Shown here in pieces: positions 45,987 to 55,952 of a stretch of DNA of 64,000 nt. Numbering within the stretch: position 1 is the first letter of the stretch; each line of letters starts with the position of its first letter. Under the pieces are notes generated by a model. It had not been told where the DNA came from. It worked only from the letters and a program-made list of their open reading frames with translations, and made no database searches. A program made the translations under genes and the position numbers. Source of the stretch: Thermococcus siculi (GTDB lineage: Archaea > Methanobacteriota_B > Thermococci > Thermococcales > Thermococcaceae); contig NZ_CP015103.1 in assembly GCF_002214505.1 (NCBI RefSeq), forward strand, positions 1,798,001 to 1,862,000, in the 5' to 3' direction.

Positions 45987-46361
45987 ATGGCTCCCACTTG
46001 GGGAAATGGTTTTGCTCGAGGGGCAAGTGAAATGCTTTCTGCTACGGTTTTTGGAATGGTGTACTCTATATTAGGCGATGCTGCCGGCACAATGCCCTCT
46101 CCTTTCAGGAGGATGATCGTCCTGTTCATCTATATCTTGACTTTGGTAGGAATCAGTCAGGCTTTTGAAACCATTTCGAAGAGTGACTACTGGAATTATG
46201 GATATTTAGCAGGATACATATTCGGAGTGTTCTTTGTGGCGTATTTATTGCTGTTAAATAGCCTAATACCTGACTGGATGACATTGCTAGAGGCCACCAT
46301 CCTTCTTATTTTATTCGCATTGAGACTCTCGGTTAAAGAAAAAGAGCCAGATTGGTGGTAA
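45987..46361 (+). CDS. Small membrane protein of unknown function
   Basis: A 124-residue protein with three hydrophobic helices at about 42-60, 72-90 and 97-113, and a polar N-terminal 40 residues. No family was recognised. The ATG at 45987 follows GGGAGGTC, and TTACTTTAAAATC (about 45958-45970) could be its TATA box. It belongs to the AT-rich island after tRNA-Arg. Confidence 0.6.
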   Translation: MAPTWGNGFARGASEMLSATVFGMVYSILGDAAGTMPSPFRRMIVLFIYILTLVGISQAFETISKSDYWNYGYLAGYIFGVFFVAYLLLLNSLIPDWMTLLEATILLILFALRLSVKEKEPDWW

Positions 46362-46371
46362 AAACAAAAAT

Positions 46372-46608
46372 TCAGCCCGTCACGACTTTCACTATCTTTT
46401 CATTTTCATCCAAGATGATGGCCACGGCGTTGACCTGGTCGAGGTAAAAGTACCCGCTAAAGAGTATGTTGAGCTGTGCCTGGAGCGTTATGATGTTCAT
46501 GAGCCGTGAGTCGGGCTTCTGGCCGTTGAGCATCCCCATGAAGTTGGCATTGAGGAGCTTACAGGCCGCGTAAGTACCCTTCCTGTCTAGTCCTACGACG
46601 AGAGAGTC
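46372..46608 (-). pseudogene. C-terminal fragment of an unknown protein
   Basis: The minus strand reads a coherent 78-residue stretch from DSLVVGLDRKG to KIVKVVTG before TGA at 46372, but an in-frame TAG precedes it and no start or ribosome site is present. Codon use and GC content resemble the core genome, unlike the island beside it. It is best read as the remnant of a lost gene; the family was not recognised. Confidence 0.5.
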
Positions 46609-46625
46609 CTAACAGGAGAAATTAT

Positions 46626-46784
46626 CTAGATGAGGCCGTAGCTACCACCCCATTTCTGCCCTTCCTTGCTGATCAGATACCATTTTCCATTCTCCTTGAC
46701 AAAGTGGACGGAAAGGTCTGTCCTGTTGTTGAGCAGGGCTGAATACTCGTTCGCCGCAGGCCTACCATTCTTCAAAAACCTCTT
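46626..46784 (-). pseudogene. Second gene fragment
   Basis: The minus strand reads 52 residues from KRFLKNGRPAANEYS to GSYGLI with a stop at 46626. It includes HFVKENGKWYLIS, a pattern seen in small secreted or NTF2-like domains. It lacks an N-terminus: a TAA precedes it inside the terminator hairpin. It ends 17 bases before the other fragment, so a deletion or rearrangement probably removed most of both genes. Confidence 0.45.
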
Positions 46785-46792
46785 TTAGAGGT
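46774..46792 (-). terminator. Hairpin and T-run terminator
   Basis: On the minus strand ACCTCT AAA AGAGGT (46792-46778) is a perfect 6-base stem followed by TTTTT. It lies about 40 bases after the stop of the binding-protein gene and probably ends its transcript. Confidence 0.55.
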
Positions 46793-46832
46793 AGATTTCA
46801 CTGCAACGAAGAAAAAAGAAGTAAAATGGAGC

Positions 46833-47978
46833 TCACTTCCTCCTGAGCAGGACCGGTATCAGGGCAAGCCCGACGATTATTCCCGGTCCGCAAATGCCGC
46901 TGCCCTCTCCGGGGCTGGTGGTCTCGCCCGGACTGCCTGTAGTTCCGGTTATCTCCTCCGGACTCTTGCCCTCGACCATCAGCTCGGTCCACTGCTTGAG
47001 CCAGGTCTCGTAGTTCTCCTCTATCTCCTTCGAATCGACGGTGACCGGTTTGTCGATCTTCACCGCGTACTCGAAGACCTCAGGAAGCTGGACGTTCTTG
47101 TTCACCGGGTACATCCACTGGTTGAGCGGGAGCTTCTCCTGGGCCTCCTCGCTTATGAGGAACTCGATGAACTTCTTGGCCAGCTCGGGGTGCTTTGCTC
47201 CCTTGACGATTCCGGCTCCCTCTATCTGGAGGTAGTTCCCCTCCTCGAAGGCGACGGCCCCAACGTTGGTGTTGTTCTCGTAGTAGACGGTTGCAGCCGG
47301 CGATGTGGCATAGCTCAGGACGAGGGGATACTCGCCCTCGCTGAAGGCCCCCCAGGCCTCGCTCCAGCCCTTGACGATCTGAACGTCGTTCTCCTTGAGC
47401 TTCTGCCAGTAGTTAAGCCAGTCGTCACCGTAGACCGCTATCGTCCAGAGGAGGAAGGCCATTCCCGGCGAGCTTGTCCTTGGATCCTCTATTATGAGCT
47501 TGCCCTTCCACTCGGGCTTGGTGAGATCATCGAGGCTCTTCGGCGGGTTCTGGACCATGTCCTTGCGGTAGTTGACCGCTATGTAGCCGTAGTCGTAGGG
47601 AGTGAGATGGAAGGTGGGATCAAAGCTGTCGATTATCCACTGGGGAATTACGTCGACGTTACCAGGCTTGTATGGCTCGAGGATGTCCGCGTCAATTGCT
47701 TTGGCGAGATAGCTGTTGTCTATTCCAACCACGACATCTGCCTGCGGGTTGTCCTTCTCGAGGATGAGCCTGTTGAGAACCTGTCCGGCGTCGCCTATGA
47801 GGACGAGGTTTACCTTGACGCCGTACTTCTCCTCGAATATCGGGACGATCTCCTTCATCCACCATTCTATGCTGTCATAGGAGTAGACCGTCAGGGTCTC
47901 CTCGGCGGCAACTGGTTTCACCGCCCCAAGCGCCCCGATGACCAGCAGGGCGAGCATCAGGGTCGCGAGCTTCCTCAT
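46833..47978 (-). CDS. Thiamine-type ABC transporter binding protein with CGP-CTERM
   Basis: A 381-residue extracellular solute-binding protein of the ThiB/TbpA type. The signal peptide is MRKLATLMLALLVIGALGAV, and the mature part begins LTVYSYDS. Aromatic ligand-site residues (SIEWW, YDYGYIAVNY, GWSEAWGAF) fit thiamine or its phosphates. A Gly/Ser/Thr/Pro linker leads to CGPGIIVGLALIPVLLRRK, the CGP-CTERM signal of Thermococcales, so it is anchored at the cell surface. ATG at 47978 after GGAGGTGATG. No permease or ATPase gene is adjacent; downstream there are only gene fragments. Confidence 0.82.
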   Translation of the reverse strand: MRKLATLMLALLVIGALGAVKPVAAEETLTVYSYDSIEWWMKEIVPIFEEKYGVKVNLVLIGDAGQVLNRLILEKDNPQADVVVGIDNSYLAKAIDADILEPYKPGNVDVIPQWIIDSFDPTFHLTPYDYGYIAVNYRKDMVQNPPKSLDDLTKPEWKGKLIIEDPRTSSPGMAFLLWTIAVYGDDWLNYWQKLKENDVQIVKGWSEAWGAFSEGEYPLVLSYATSPAATVYYENNTNVGAVAFEEGNYLQIEGAGIVKGAKHPELAKKFIEFLISEEAQEKLPLNQWMYPVNKNVQLPEVFEYAVKIDKPVTVDSKEIEENYETWLKQWTELMVEGKSPEEITGTTGSPGETTSPGEGSGICGPGIIVGLALIPVLLRRK

Positions 47979-48109
47979 GACATCACCTCCATGACCTGGT
48001 TTTGAGTTTCGATAATAAGGTAATACAGACAATTAAAAAGCTTTGCTTCCCAGAACTGTTGCCCGGAAGGTAAGAGCTTTGAAAACTCCCATGAGTGAAA
48101 TAAAGGTGC

Positions 48110-49045
48110 TCACGGGCCGGCGGCGTAAACGAAGTAGTAAGCGTACAGGAAGTAGCCGTATATGGCCAGCAGCACTCCGGCGACTGCCCTGCCAATCTTT
48201 CCGGTGAGGCGGAGAGCGCCCGTGAGGATGACCATGACCAGCAGTGTTAAGGGCAGGGTGAAGGTGTATATCGTGTGATCCACCCTGATGGGGTTTATCA
48301 GCGCCGCTATGCCGATGACCATGAGGACGTCGAGGATGTTGGCGCCTATTACGTTGCCGACGCTTATATTGGGAAGCCTCTTGAGGGTCGCCGTCAGCGA
48401 GTTCGCCAGCTCCGGAAGGGAGGTCCCTATGGAGACGAGGGTAAGGCCGATGACGACCTCCGGAACCCCGAAGGCCTCCGCCAGGGTGACGGCGCTGTTC
48501 ACGACGAGCTTGGCGCCCACGACCACCACCAGGCCGCTGGCCAGCATTATGGCGGCGTCCCTTCTTGGATTGCCCTTGCCCTCCTCCGGGAGTTCCTCGA
48601 GCGTCATGTGCCTCTTGTAGAGGTAGTAGAGGAAGCCGAGGTAGAGGATTATGAGGGTGGCTCCATCGAGGCGGCTCACCGTGCCGTCGTACATTAGAAC
48701 GCCCGCGTAGGCGGTGACCGCTATCATGAAGAGGGAGTTCTTCCAGGCGCCGGATTCAACCTCCAGGGGCATTATGATGGCGGAAAGACCCAGGATAAGA
48801 GCAATGTTCGCCAGGGCGCTCCCTATGGCGTTTCCAAGGGCTATATCCGGGTTTCCCTGATAGGAAGAGATGGCCGAGACGGTAACCTCCGGAAGGGTCG
48901 TTGCTATGCTCGCCAGAACGAGGGCTATGAGGAATTCACTCACTCCAAAACCCTTGGCCGCACGGGAGGCTGCCTCAACGAAGTAGTCACTCCCCTTGAT
49001 GAGGAGGGCGAGTCCGACGACGAAGAGGATTATTTCAGCTATCAC
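48110..49045 (-). CDS. Cation/calcium exchanger (CaCA family)
   Basis: An 11-helix-scale membrane protein of 311 residues with the two inverted alpha repeats of the Na+/Ca2+ exchanger superfamily: ATTLPEVTVSAIS...GNAIGSALANI near residue 45-80, and GTSLPELANSLTA...GNVIGANILDV near 205-240. The paired Glu residues bind the cation. It most likely exports Ca2+ in exchange for Na+ or H+. I start it at GTG 49045 (VIAEIILFVVG), after GGGGAGAGAG; a TTG at 49057 overlaps that ribosome site. Confidence 0.88.
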   Translation of the reverse strand: MIAEIILFVVGLALLIKGSDYFVEAASRAAKGFGVSEFLIALVLASIATTLPEVTVSAISSYQGNPDIALGNAIGSALANIALILGLSAIIMPLEVESGAWKNSLFMIAVTAYAGVLMYDGTVSRLDGATLIILYLGFLYYLYKRHMTLEELPEEGKGNPRRDAAIMLASGLVVVVGAKLVVNSAVTLAEAFGVPEVVIGLTLVSIGTSLPELANSLTATLKRLPNISVGNVIGANILDVLMVIGIAALINPIRVDHTIYTFTLPLTLLVMVILTGALRLTGKIGRAVAGVLLAIYGYFLYAYYFVYAAGP

Positions 49046-49078
49046 CTCTCTCCCCAAGGGTAGAGTGGGAGGGGAGAT

Positions 49079-49591
49079 TTAAAAGTCATTTGGCGTCTCC
49101 CCGTCCTTCCCCTCCATCTTGATAACGTAGTCAGCCGCGTTCTGGAGCGCCACGGAAAACCCGGGTTCAACGCCTATGACTATCGTATCCTTGCCCCTTC
49201 TCTTTGCCTCGTTGATTATGGGGAGGAAATCCGCATCGCGCGTCGCGAGGGCTATTACCTCGACATCGGAGTTGTAGATGAGTTCCATCGCCTCTATGGC
49301 TATCCTCACGTCTGTGTCGCCGGCAACTATGATGGGTTCGAGTCCCTGGTTGACGACGGCCTCTATGAGGCCCTGAGGCGCGTACTGGTTGAGGACGACC
49401 TTGGCGACACGGATCTTTCCAACCCTCTCCAGTGCGTCTATTATGTCCTCGAGCTTTATTCCGAACTCCTTGCGGAGAATGTTGGGGCCGTCTATGATAA
49501 GGCCGATGCTCTTTTCCTTCACGGGCTTCGCTGGCTCCGCGGTAACCTCCTTGCCGCCCCGGCGTAGAACTTTAAACAGCGTTTCCTTCAT
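49079..49591 (-). CDS. NYN-domain protein (PIN-like nuclease family), copy B
   Basis: A 170-residue protein of the archaeal TIGR00288/NYN type. Acidic positions of the PIN-like fold are visible in [15 protein letters not shown] and [12 protein letters not shown] domains are predicted RNA-processing nucleases. The ATG overlaps the stop of the paralogue upstream by four bases (ATGA). The N-terminal 30 residues ([21 protein letters not shown]) differ from copy A. Confidence 0.85.
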   Translation of the reverse strand: MKETLFKVLRRGGKEVTAEPAKPVKEKSIGLIIDGPNILRKEFGIKLEDIIDALERVGKIRVAKVVLNQYAPQGLIEAVVNQGLEPIIVAGDTDVRIAIEAMELIYNSDVEVIALATRDADFLPIINEAKRRGKDTIVIGVEPGFSVALQNAADYVIKMEGKDGETPNDF

Positions 49592-50100
49592 TGCTCATCC
49601 CCCGTCGGGTTCAGGATTATCGTGTAGTCCGCGGCGTGCTTCAACGCGGCCGAAAATCCGGGTTCTATTCCGAGGACTATCGTCTCCTTGCCCTTTTCCT
49701 TGGCCTTGAGGATAACCGGAAGGAACTCCGCGTTCCTCGTCGCGAGGGCTATCGCATCGATGTTGGGGTTGTAGATTTCACGCATCGCCTCCACTGCAAG
49801 CTTCACACCCGTTTCGCCGGACACGACTATGGCCTCGAAGCCCTGGTTCGACACGGCCTCAATGAGGCCCTGGGGCGCGTACTGGTTGAGAATGACCTTC
49901 GCAACCCTGAGATCGCCGAGACCCTCGAGTGCTTCGACTATGTCCTCGAGCTTTATTCCGAACTCCTTGCGGAGGATGTTCGGACCATCGATGAGAAGCG
50001 CTATCCTCTTACCGCGGCTTATCTTCCGCCTCATCATTCCGATGCTTCTCATCCCATCTTTCGTCATCGAAATTATGCGCTCCCAGTTGCTGCCCGCCAT
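49588..50100 (-). CDS. NYN-domain protein (PIN-like nuclease family), copy A
   Basis: A 170-residue paralogue of the next gene, with about 60-70% identical residues by eye from [14 protein letters not shown] onward. In copy A the second and third motifs read SGETGVKL and ATRNAEFLP, so two Asp residues of copy B are Gly and Asn here. Copy A may thus be catalytically weakened. ATG at 50100 after GGTGACTC; the TATA box TTTTTATACT is near 50178, giving a leader of about 50 bases. Confidence 0.85.
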   Translation of the reverse strand: MAGSNWERIISMTKDGMRSIGMMRRKISRGKRIALLIDGPNILRKEFGIKLEDIVEALEGLGDLRVAKVILNQYAPQGLIEAVSNQGFEAIVVSGETGVKLAVEAMREIYNPNIDAIALATRNAEFLPVILKAKEKGKETIVLGIEPGFSAALKHAADYTIILNPTGDEQ

Positions 50101-50243
50101 AGGGAGTCACCGTTGGAATCGTTACGACAGGACAACACCATCAACGGAATGCCACCTAATTTTGGGGCCAATAGTATAAAAAGGTTAGTTCGCCGGGGGC
50201 CGATGCTTGAAGAGTATAAGAAAAGCGGACGGGGACAAAGACT

Positions 50244-52676
50244 CTAGAGCAGCCTCTTGTAGTAGTACCAGAGACCCCTGATAATGTCGCGCACCTCTAT
50301 CATGGTGAAGGTCTCGGTCCGGTCTATGAGCTTCGCGGTTTCCTCCCAGCTGTGGGCCTGGAGAACGCGGTATATCAGGAGCCTTATCTGCCTCTCGTCG
50401 AGGTAGGGCTTCATCCAGCCGTCGAGGAAGTAGAGCTTCACTATCGGCTTGACCGCGTCGACAACGGTGTCGTAGGTGAGGACCTTGCCAGTGAAGGCAT
50501 CGAGGCGCTTCTTCTGGATCTCGGTCAGGTGAATCGGATAATCGACGGCCTCCCCGAAGGGCGTCTCGAAGAGCCAGCGCGCTATCTCCGGCTCAAGCTC
50601 CCTGTGCGTATCCCCGAGCCACTCCGTAAGCCTGACGCGGAACTCATCGCTAGCGATCTTGATCAGCTTCTTTGCCCTCTCGCTTATTGGCTTGAGGACT
50701 ATCGCGGTGAACTCGCCGCTGACCGGGTTTCTCGCCGGACTGAGGTGCACCACCGCGAAGCCGTTCTTCACCCAGAAGCGGGCCAGTTCTTCGCTCGCGC
50801 CGAAGCCCGAGCCTATCCAGTCAAGACCCTTTTCCTTCGCCTCCTTCTCAAGAAGCTCAAGGGCTTTACTCCCCAGTCCCATGTCCATCGCGTCCGGGTG
50901 AGTGGCTATTCTGACTATCCTGTATCCCTTCAGCTTGGCGAACTCCTTGAGGGTGTGGTGCTTGACCATCATATCGGGGATTATGTTGCCACGCGGCTTG
51001 TATCCCTTGGCCATCTTCTCTATGACCTTCTTGGGAATGTTGCCTTCCTTGGCTATCTGCACGGCGGTAACGATTTTCCCGTTCTTCAAACGGAGCACCC
51101 TAGCCTCGTGGTGCGGTGCATCGGCGAGCAGAGCCACATCGCTCGGCCTGTTGCGGTAGTGGGCGAGGATGTAGATTCCAACGAAGTTCCTCAGGTCTTC
51201 CCTGTCGTGCTCGAACCAGTCGTCGAGGTCCGGCTCCTCGAAGTAGACCTCCTTGTTCTTGATGAACTCGTAATCCTCCTCCGTCAGCTCGACCGGCTCC
51301 GCATCGAGGAGCAGAACGTCGAAGAGCCACTTCTCGATGGGGTCGTGGTCGGCGTAGCGGATCGGCTCGTCCATGTGTAGCTCCCTAAACTGGCGCTTCT
51401 CCTTCGCTTTCTTGAGGAACTTGACGGAGAAGCCCCTTCCCGCTCCCTCGTAGCCGTGAATCGTCGAGGAATAAACTACCCTCGGCTTGTCCAGGTACTT
51501 GTGGAGTATCGGGACGTGTATGCCGGCCGCCTCATCGAGGATGTAGAGGTCGGCACTCTTGCGGTAACCCTCAGCCGGAGGATAATAGCGCAGGCCTATC
51601 TTCCTCGCGTACAGCTCCTTTATCAGGCCCTTCTCCTCGACAACATAGGGCTTGAAGCCGAGCTTTTCAAGAGCGCGCCGGGCAAAGCGGAATAGGGATT
51701 GGACGTTTTCTGGCTCAGGGGCGGTAACGACGATGCGCGTTCTCTTGCCAAGCGCGAGGGCAAGGCCTATTGAGGCGATTCCAACGGAGACGCTCTTACC
51801 CCTTCCCCTGTCGGCCGTAACCACCAGCATGCCCTCGTTCTCCACCAGCCCCTCGAAGGCCTTTAGAACCTCAACCTGCCCCTCGGTAAGGGCCATCTCA
51901 TAGAGTTCCCGCGGGAAGAGGGTCTCGTCAGGAATCTCAACTCCCTTCCTGCCCTTTATCTTCGCCTGGGTCTTGTTCCGCTTCGGCTTCTTCCTGAGCT
52001 TCCCGTTCTCGGTGATGATGTATATCTCGCCGTACTCGGTGAGTTTTCTGATGAGCCTCCTGTTGAAGCGCTTCTTCACGTCGTCTATCGTGTAAGGGGG
52101 AGTAACGAGACTCTTGTGGAAGCCAGTCCACATGTCCTTCCACTTCTTGAAGGGGTGAGCCAGGATGAATATCAGTCCACCGCCGCGGACGGTCTCTATG
52201 ATTCTCCCGAGGTCGTTTGGGGAGTAGTCGTAGCTCATGTCCAGAACCAGAAGGTCATAAGTTCTTCCAAGGATGTCGCGAGTGTGCTTGAAGGTAACCG
52301 CCTTGATCTCGGTGTTCCCTCCGGCTAAAACGTCGAAGTGCTTCCTGAAGGCCTCGTAGCGCTTTCTCCCAAAGGTGTCCTCGCCGAGTGCATCTGTGGC
52401 GTAGAGCACCTCTATGGTGTTCTCGCTCTCATCCCTAAGGCGCTTCTTTATGAGCTCTTCAAGGACCGAATCCAGGACTCTCGCCGAAGCTCCAGCCAAA
52501 ATTCCAGCCAGCTCAGCCTTTTTGAGGGTGTCCCCTTCGATTACTATCATTCTCCGGTGGAACTTCTCCAAGGCCTGAGCGAGTGCAGTCTCGGTGAGCC
52601 TGAGAACGTCGTCCTTAACCTTCTCACCTTTAGCGTAGTCTCTCACTTCCTTATCAAAGCGGACCTTGACGGTCAC
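50244..52676 (-). CDS. tmcA: RNA cytidine acetyltransferase TmcA
   Basis: An 810-residue enzyme making N4-acetylcytidine. An N-terminal DUF1726-like domain is followed by an RNA-helicase-like ATPase (P-loop ADRGRGKS; LYILDEAAGI), then the GNAT domain (HPDAMDMGLGSKAL, SGFGASEELARFW) and a C-terminal tRNA-binding part. In Thermococcus kodakarensis the homologue acetylates many sites in all major RNAs and is needed at the highest temperatures. I start it at GTG 52676 (VTVKVRFDKEV), 7 bases after GGAGGT; GTG 52685 overlaps the ribosome site. TATA box TTTTTAAATCC near 52717. Confidence 0.94.
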   Translation of the reverse strand: MTVKVRFDKEVRDYAKGEKVKDDVLRLTETALAQALEKFHRRMIVIEGDTLKKAELAGILAGASARVLDSVLEELIKKRLRDESENTIEVLYATDALGEDTFGRKRYEAFRKHFDVLAGGNTEIKAVTFKHTRDILGRTYDLLVLDMSYDYSPNDLGRIIETVRGGGLIFILAHPFKKWKDMWTGFHKSLVTPPYTIDDVKKRFNRRLIRKLTEYGEIYIITENGKLRKKPKRNKTQAKIKGRKGVEIPDETLFPRELYEMALTEGQVEVLKAFEGLVENEGMLVVTADRGRGKSVSVGIASIGLALALGKRTRIVVTAPEPENVQSLFRFARRALEKLGFKPYVVEEKGLIKELYARKIGLRYYPPAEGYRKSADLYILDEAAGIHVPILHKYLDKPRVVYSSTIHGYEGAGRGFSVKFLKKAKEKRQFRELHMDEPIRYADHDPIEKWLFDVLLLDAEPVELTEEDYEFIKNKEVYFEEPDLDDWFEHDREDLRNFVGIYILAHYRNRPSDVALLADAPHHEARVLRLKNGKIVTAVQIAKEGNIPKKVIEKMAKGYKPRGNIIPDMMVKHHTLKEFAKLKGYRIVRIATHPDAMDMGLGSKALELLEKEAKEKGLDWIGSGFGASEELARFWVKNGFAVVHLSPARNPVSGEFTAIVLKPISERAKKLIKIASDEFRVRLTEWLGDTHRELEPEIARWLFETPFGEAVDYPIHLTEIQKKRLDAFTGKVLTYDTVVDAVKPIVKLYFLDGWMKPYLDERQIRLLIYRVLQAHSWEETAKLIDRTETFTMIEVRDIIRGLWYYYKRLL

Positions 52677-52725
52677 GGCCGCCACCTCCCGGATAAAAGG
52701 GAGAATGGGGATTTAAAAAGATAGC

Positions 52726-53829
52726 TCACCGGTAGAAGTTGACCTGTATCCTGTAGTCGGCAGCCAGCCTGAGGCTTTCCAGCTCGGCGCGTTTTTCTTC
52801 CACGTATTTTTCCAGTCGGGAGTAGTCCTCGGGAGTTATATACCCCTTTGCCACGAGTTCCCGGCCCAGCTGGAGCACGCGGCCCAATTTTCTGAGGCTC
52901 TTGTCGTATCCACATTCGCGGAAATCTATCCAGAGGCTCCGGCTTTCGTTAAGGGAATTAGCTAGGGCGTTTCTATCCGACTCATTCAGCAGCAGCACGA
53001 GGAAGTGGACTCCATACGTGGGGTCGTCCGCGTAAACTACCACTCCTCGATGGAGATACTCCCTGAATAGACTTTCTGTATCAGCGTCCGCCTTAACGAG
53101 CCAGGTCTCTTCACACCTTGTTATTCCGGAGTCATTGGCGGTGTAGTTAATGCCGGCGAGAAAACCCGCGGGCGGGGCCTTCATCTCCTCCCTGAAAGGA
53201 AAACCCGTAAAGACGAAAGCGTAGCCGAGGAGAATGAGGACCAGCATTCCAGAGGTAACCAGGAGGGCAAAGCCCGGCCTCTTCCTCTCGTTTTTGCGCG
53301 CCCAGAGGAATACCACCAGCCACAGCATCGTAAGGACGGTGGCCTGAATGAACACCATCCAAGCACGCCCAGTAGGTTGTAGATCAATACTCGCCCGCAT
53401 CAGCTTTTCCCGGTGTTTGGCAACGTCATCTTCAAGCCACACGACCGAGGAGAGCTTTGCGTAGAGAGATCCCCCGTCCCAGGTTCCTTTCTCATCCTTG
53501 AGGCCCTCGATGGTTTCGTTTATCTGTTTTTCCTGCTCGGCAATCCTCCGCAGAAGTTGGGGACGGTAATCGTAGGCAACGGGAAGAGTGAGGTTGTCCC
53601 GGGTGATTACCGTAATCTCCCAAGGAGAAACCTCTTCTATCCGCCCCTTCCTTGAGGCCTCGATTATCGCAAACGTCTTTGGGAAATAAACGCTGTACTG
53701 GACTGCCCCAGTGTAGGCAACCGGAGAGGGCGAGTGATTGTGGATCCACAACCACGAAATAGAGGAATCAATGAAAGGCAGGATCACGAATACAATGACC
53801 AGAACCGTCAAAACGCTCCGCGCCCTCAC
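52726..53829 (-). CDS. Unknown membrane protein
   Basis: A 367-residue protein. The first membrane helix is residues 5-25, and about 130 outside or inside soluble residues with a helical pair (LLRRIAEQEKQINETIEGL) follow. Two membrane helices lie near 170-190 and 200-222, then a C-terminal soluble domain of about 140 residues with two Cys (TRCEE and RECGY). No family was recognised. GTG start at 53829 after GGTGGAGATG. The stop lies 40 bases before the tmcA ribosome site, in the same direction. Confidence 0.75.
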   Translation of the reverse strand: MRARSVLTVLVIVFVILPFIDSSISWLWIHNHSPSPVAYTGAVQYSVYFPKTFAIIEASRKGRIEEVSPWEITVITRDNLTLPVAYDYRPQLLRRIAEQEKQINETIEGLKDEKGTWDGGSLYAKLSSVVWLEDDVAKHREKLMRASIDLQPTGRAWMVFIQATVLTMLWLVVFLWARKNERKRPGFALLVTSGMLVLILLGYAFVFTGFPFREEMKAPPAGFLAGINYTANDSGITRCEETWLVKADADTESLFREYLHRGVVVYADDPTYGVHFLVLLLNESDRNALANSLNESRSLWIDFRECGYDKSLRKLGRVLQLGRELVAKGYITPEDYSRLEKYVEEKRAELESLRLAADYRIQVNFYR

Positions 53830-53954
53830 GGCATCTCCACCATAACTATAAACTTGGAGTTGCCTTATTACTTTTTCGCATTGTGTTTTACTTAGACAGC
53901 AATCGAAACGCTAAGTTTTTATACGAAAAAGCGCAATTTGTTCTGGTGATTCTA

Positions 53955-55849
53955 ATGACAAAGGGTCTGATCGAGAAAGACCTCGGAAAGTTCAAGCTTG
54001 TGGGAAACGTAGATGCCTTCAGGAGAAAGCTCGTTTTCCAGGTGACTGAGATAAGCATTGAGAAGGACGACTACTTTTCAAAGCTCTACCTCTACGACGG
54101 CAGGAAGGTTAAGCCCTTCACAGCTGGAAAGAAGGACGCCAATCCGCGCTTTTCTCCAGATGGAAAGCTGGTTGCTTTCACATCAAAGCGTGACAAGGAG
54201 AGCAAGGAGGCTGAACTCTACGTCATCCCCACCGACGGCGGCGAGGCGAGGCTTTTAACCAAGTTTAAGTATGGGATTCAGAACATCCGCTTCACAGAGG
54301 ACGGGAAGAGCATAGCGCTCGTTACGCCGATAGACGTCGAGAAGAAGCCGAAGGACGACGTCCACATTATCAAGGAGATTCCCTTCTGGTTCAACGGTGT
54401 CGGCTGGGTCTACGGGAAGAGGAGCGTTGTTTATCTCGTTGACGTCGAGAGCGGTAGGAAGAAGCGCATAACGCCGAAGAACCTCGACGTCAGTCAGATC
54501 CGCTTCCACAACGGCAAACTCTACTTTACCGCCCAGGAAGACCGCGAGAAAACCCGATGGTCAGCGATCTCTACGTCCTCGAGGGCAGGAAGGCGAGGAA
54601 GTTGACGCCCGGAAAGTGGAGCATCTCGGACTTCATACCGCTCGACGACGAGACATTTATACTCAAGGCGAACACGCACGAGAGGGGAATCCCCACGAAC
54701 ACCCACATCTACCACTATAACCCGGAAACTGGAGAGCTCAGAAAACTCACGGCGGATCTGGACAGGGCGGCCTACAACTCCCTCAACTGCGACGTTAGGG
54801 GAAGTCAGAGGGCCGAGCTTGTCTTCAGAGACGGTTGGGTCTACTACGTTGCCACGGACGGCCCGAGGGCGAACCTTTTCCGCGTGAATCTCGATGGAAA
54901 GATCGAGCGCGTAGTTGGAGGCGATAGAAGCGTCGAGAGCTTTGTGATAGGTGACTACATAGCATTCACCGCCCAGGACGCGATTACGCCGACTGAACTT
55001 TACACCCTCCGCGACGGGAAGGAGAGGAAAGTAACCGACTTCAATGGATGGATTAAGGAGTACAAACTCTCGGAGCCGGAGCACTTCAAGGTCAAAGCCA
55101 GCGACGGCGTTGAGATTGATGCGTGGGTTATGAAGCCAATCAACTTCGAACCGGGCAAGAAGTATCCTACCGTTTTAGAGATCCACGGCGGGCCGAAGAC
55201 TGCCTATGGATACTCCTTCATGCACGAGTTCCACGTTTTGACTGCCAAAGGCTTCGCGGTGATATTCTCCAATCCGCGCGGGAGCGACGGCTACGGTGAG
55301 GAGTTCGCAGACATAAGGGAGCACTACGGTGAGAGGGATTACCAGGACATAATGGAGGTCGTGGACGAGGCGGTGAAGCGCTTCGACTTCATAGACCCTG
55401 AAAGGATAGGGGTAACCGGCGGCTCCTACGGCGGCTTCATGACGAACTGGATCGTGGGGCACACCAACCGCTTCAAGGCCGCGGTGACCCAGCGCTCCAT
55501 CTCCAACTGGACGAGCTTCTTCGGGACCACCGATATAGGCTACTACTTCGCCCCAGATCAGATAGGCGGCGATCCGTGGAGCAACACCGAGGGCTACTGG
55601 GAGAAGAGCCCGCTGAAGTACGCGCCGAATGTTGAGACGCCGCTCCTCATAATCCACTCAATGGAGGACTACCGCTGCTGGCTCCCGGAGGCGCTCCAGT
55701 TCTTCACGGCTTTGAGATACCTCGGAAAGACCGTCGAACTGGCGCTCTTCCCCGGCGAGAATCACGACCTCAGCAGGGGTGGGAAGCCGAAGCACAGAGT
55801 TAAGCGCTTAGAGCTTATAGCTGGGTGGATGGAGAGGTGGGTTAAGTGA
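53955..55849 (+). pseudogene. S9 family peptidase (acylaminoacyl-peptidase-like), frameshifted
   Basis: Two overlapping frames make up one S9 peptidase. The first (53955 to about 54552) holds the N-terminal beta-propeller blades (FSPDGKLVAF, FTEDGKSIAL). The second (from about 54553 to 55849) holds the remaining blades and the alpha/beta-hydrolase domain with Ser in GGSYGGF (codon 55424), Asp in HSMEDYR and His in GENHDLS. One extra A in the AAAA run at 54549-54552 restores EKNPMVSDLY and a protein of about 631 residues, the normal length. Intact homologues cleave short or N-acylated peptides. ATG 53955 after TGGTGATTC; TATA box GTTTTTATACG near 53918. Confidence 0.85.
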
Positions 55850-55855
55850 TGTGAC

Positions 55856-55876
55856 CGTATTTTGATTCTTTTTTCA
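55856..55876 (+). terminator. T-run terminator after the S9 peptidase gene
   Basis: TATTTTGATTCTTTTTTC follows the stop, with a run of six T. It separates the peptidase from the AT-rich HEPN gene, which has its own TATA box (AAAGTTTAATAC, about 55907-55918). Confidence 0.55.
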
Positions 55877-55952
55877 TTGTCTAATACAATGATAACAATA
55901 ATCGTTAAAGTTTAATACTATCAGGCACAATACAAATCTTGGAGGTATTGCC

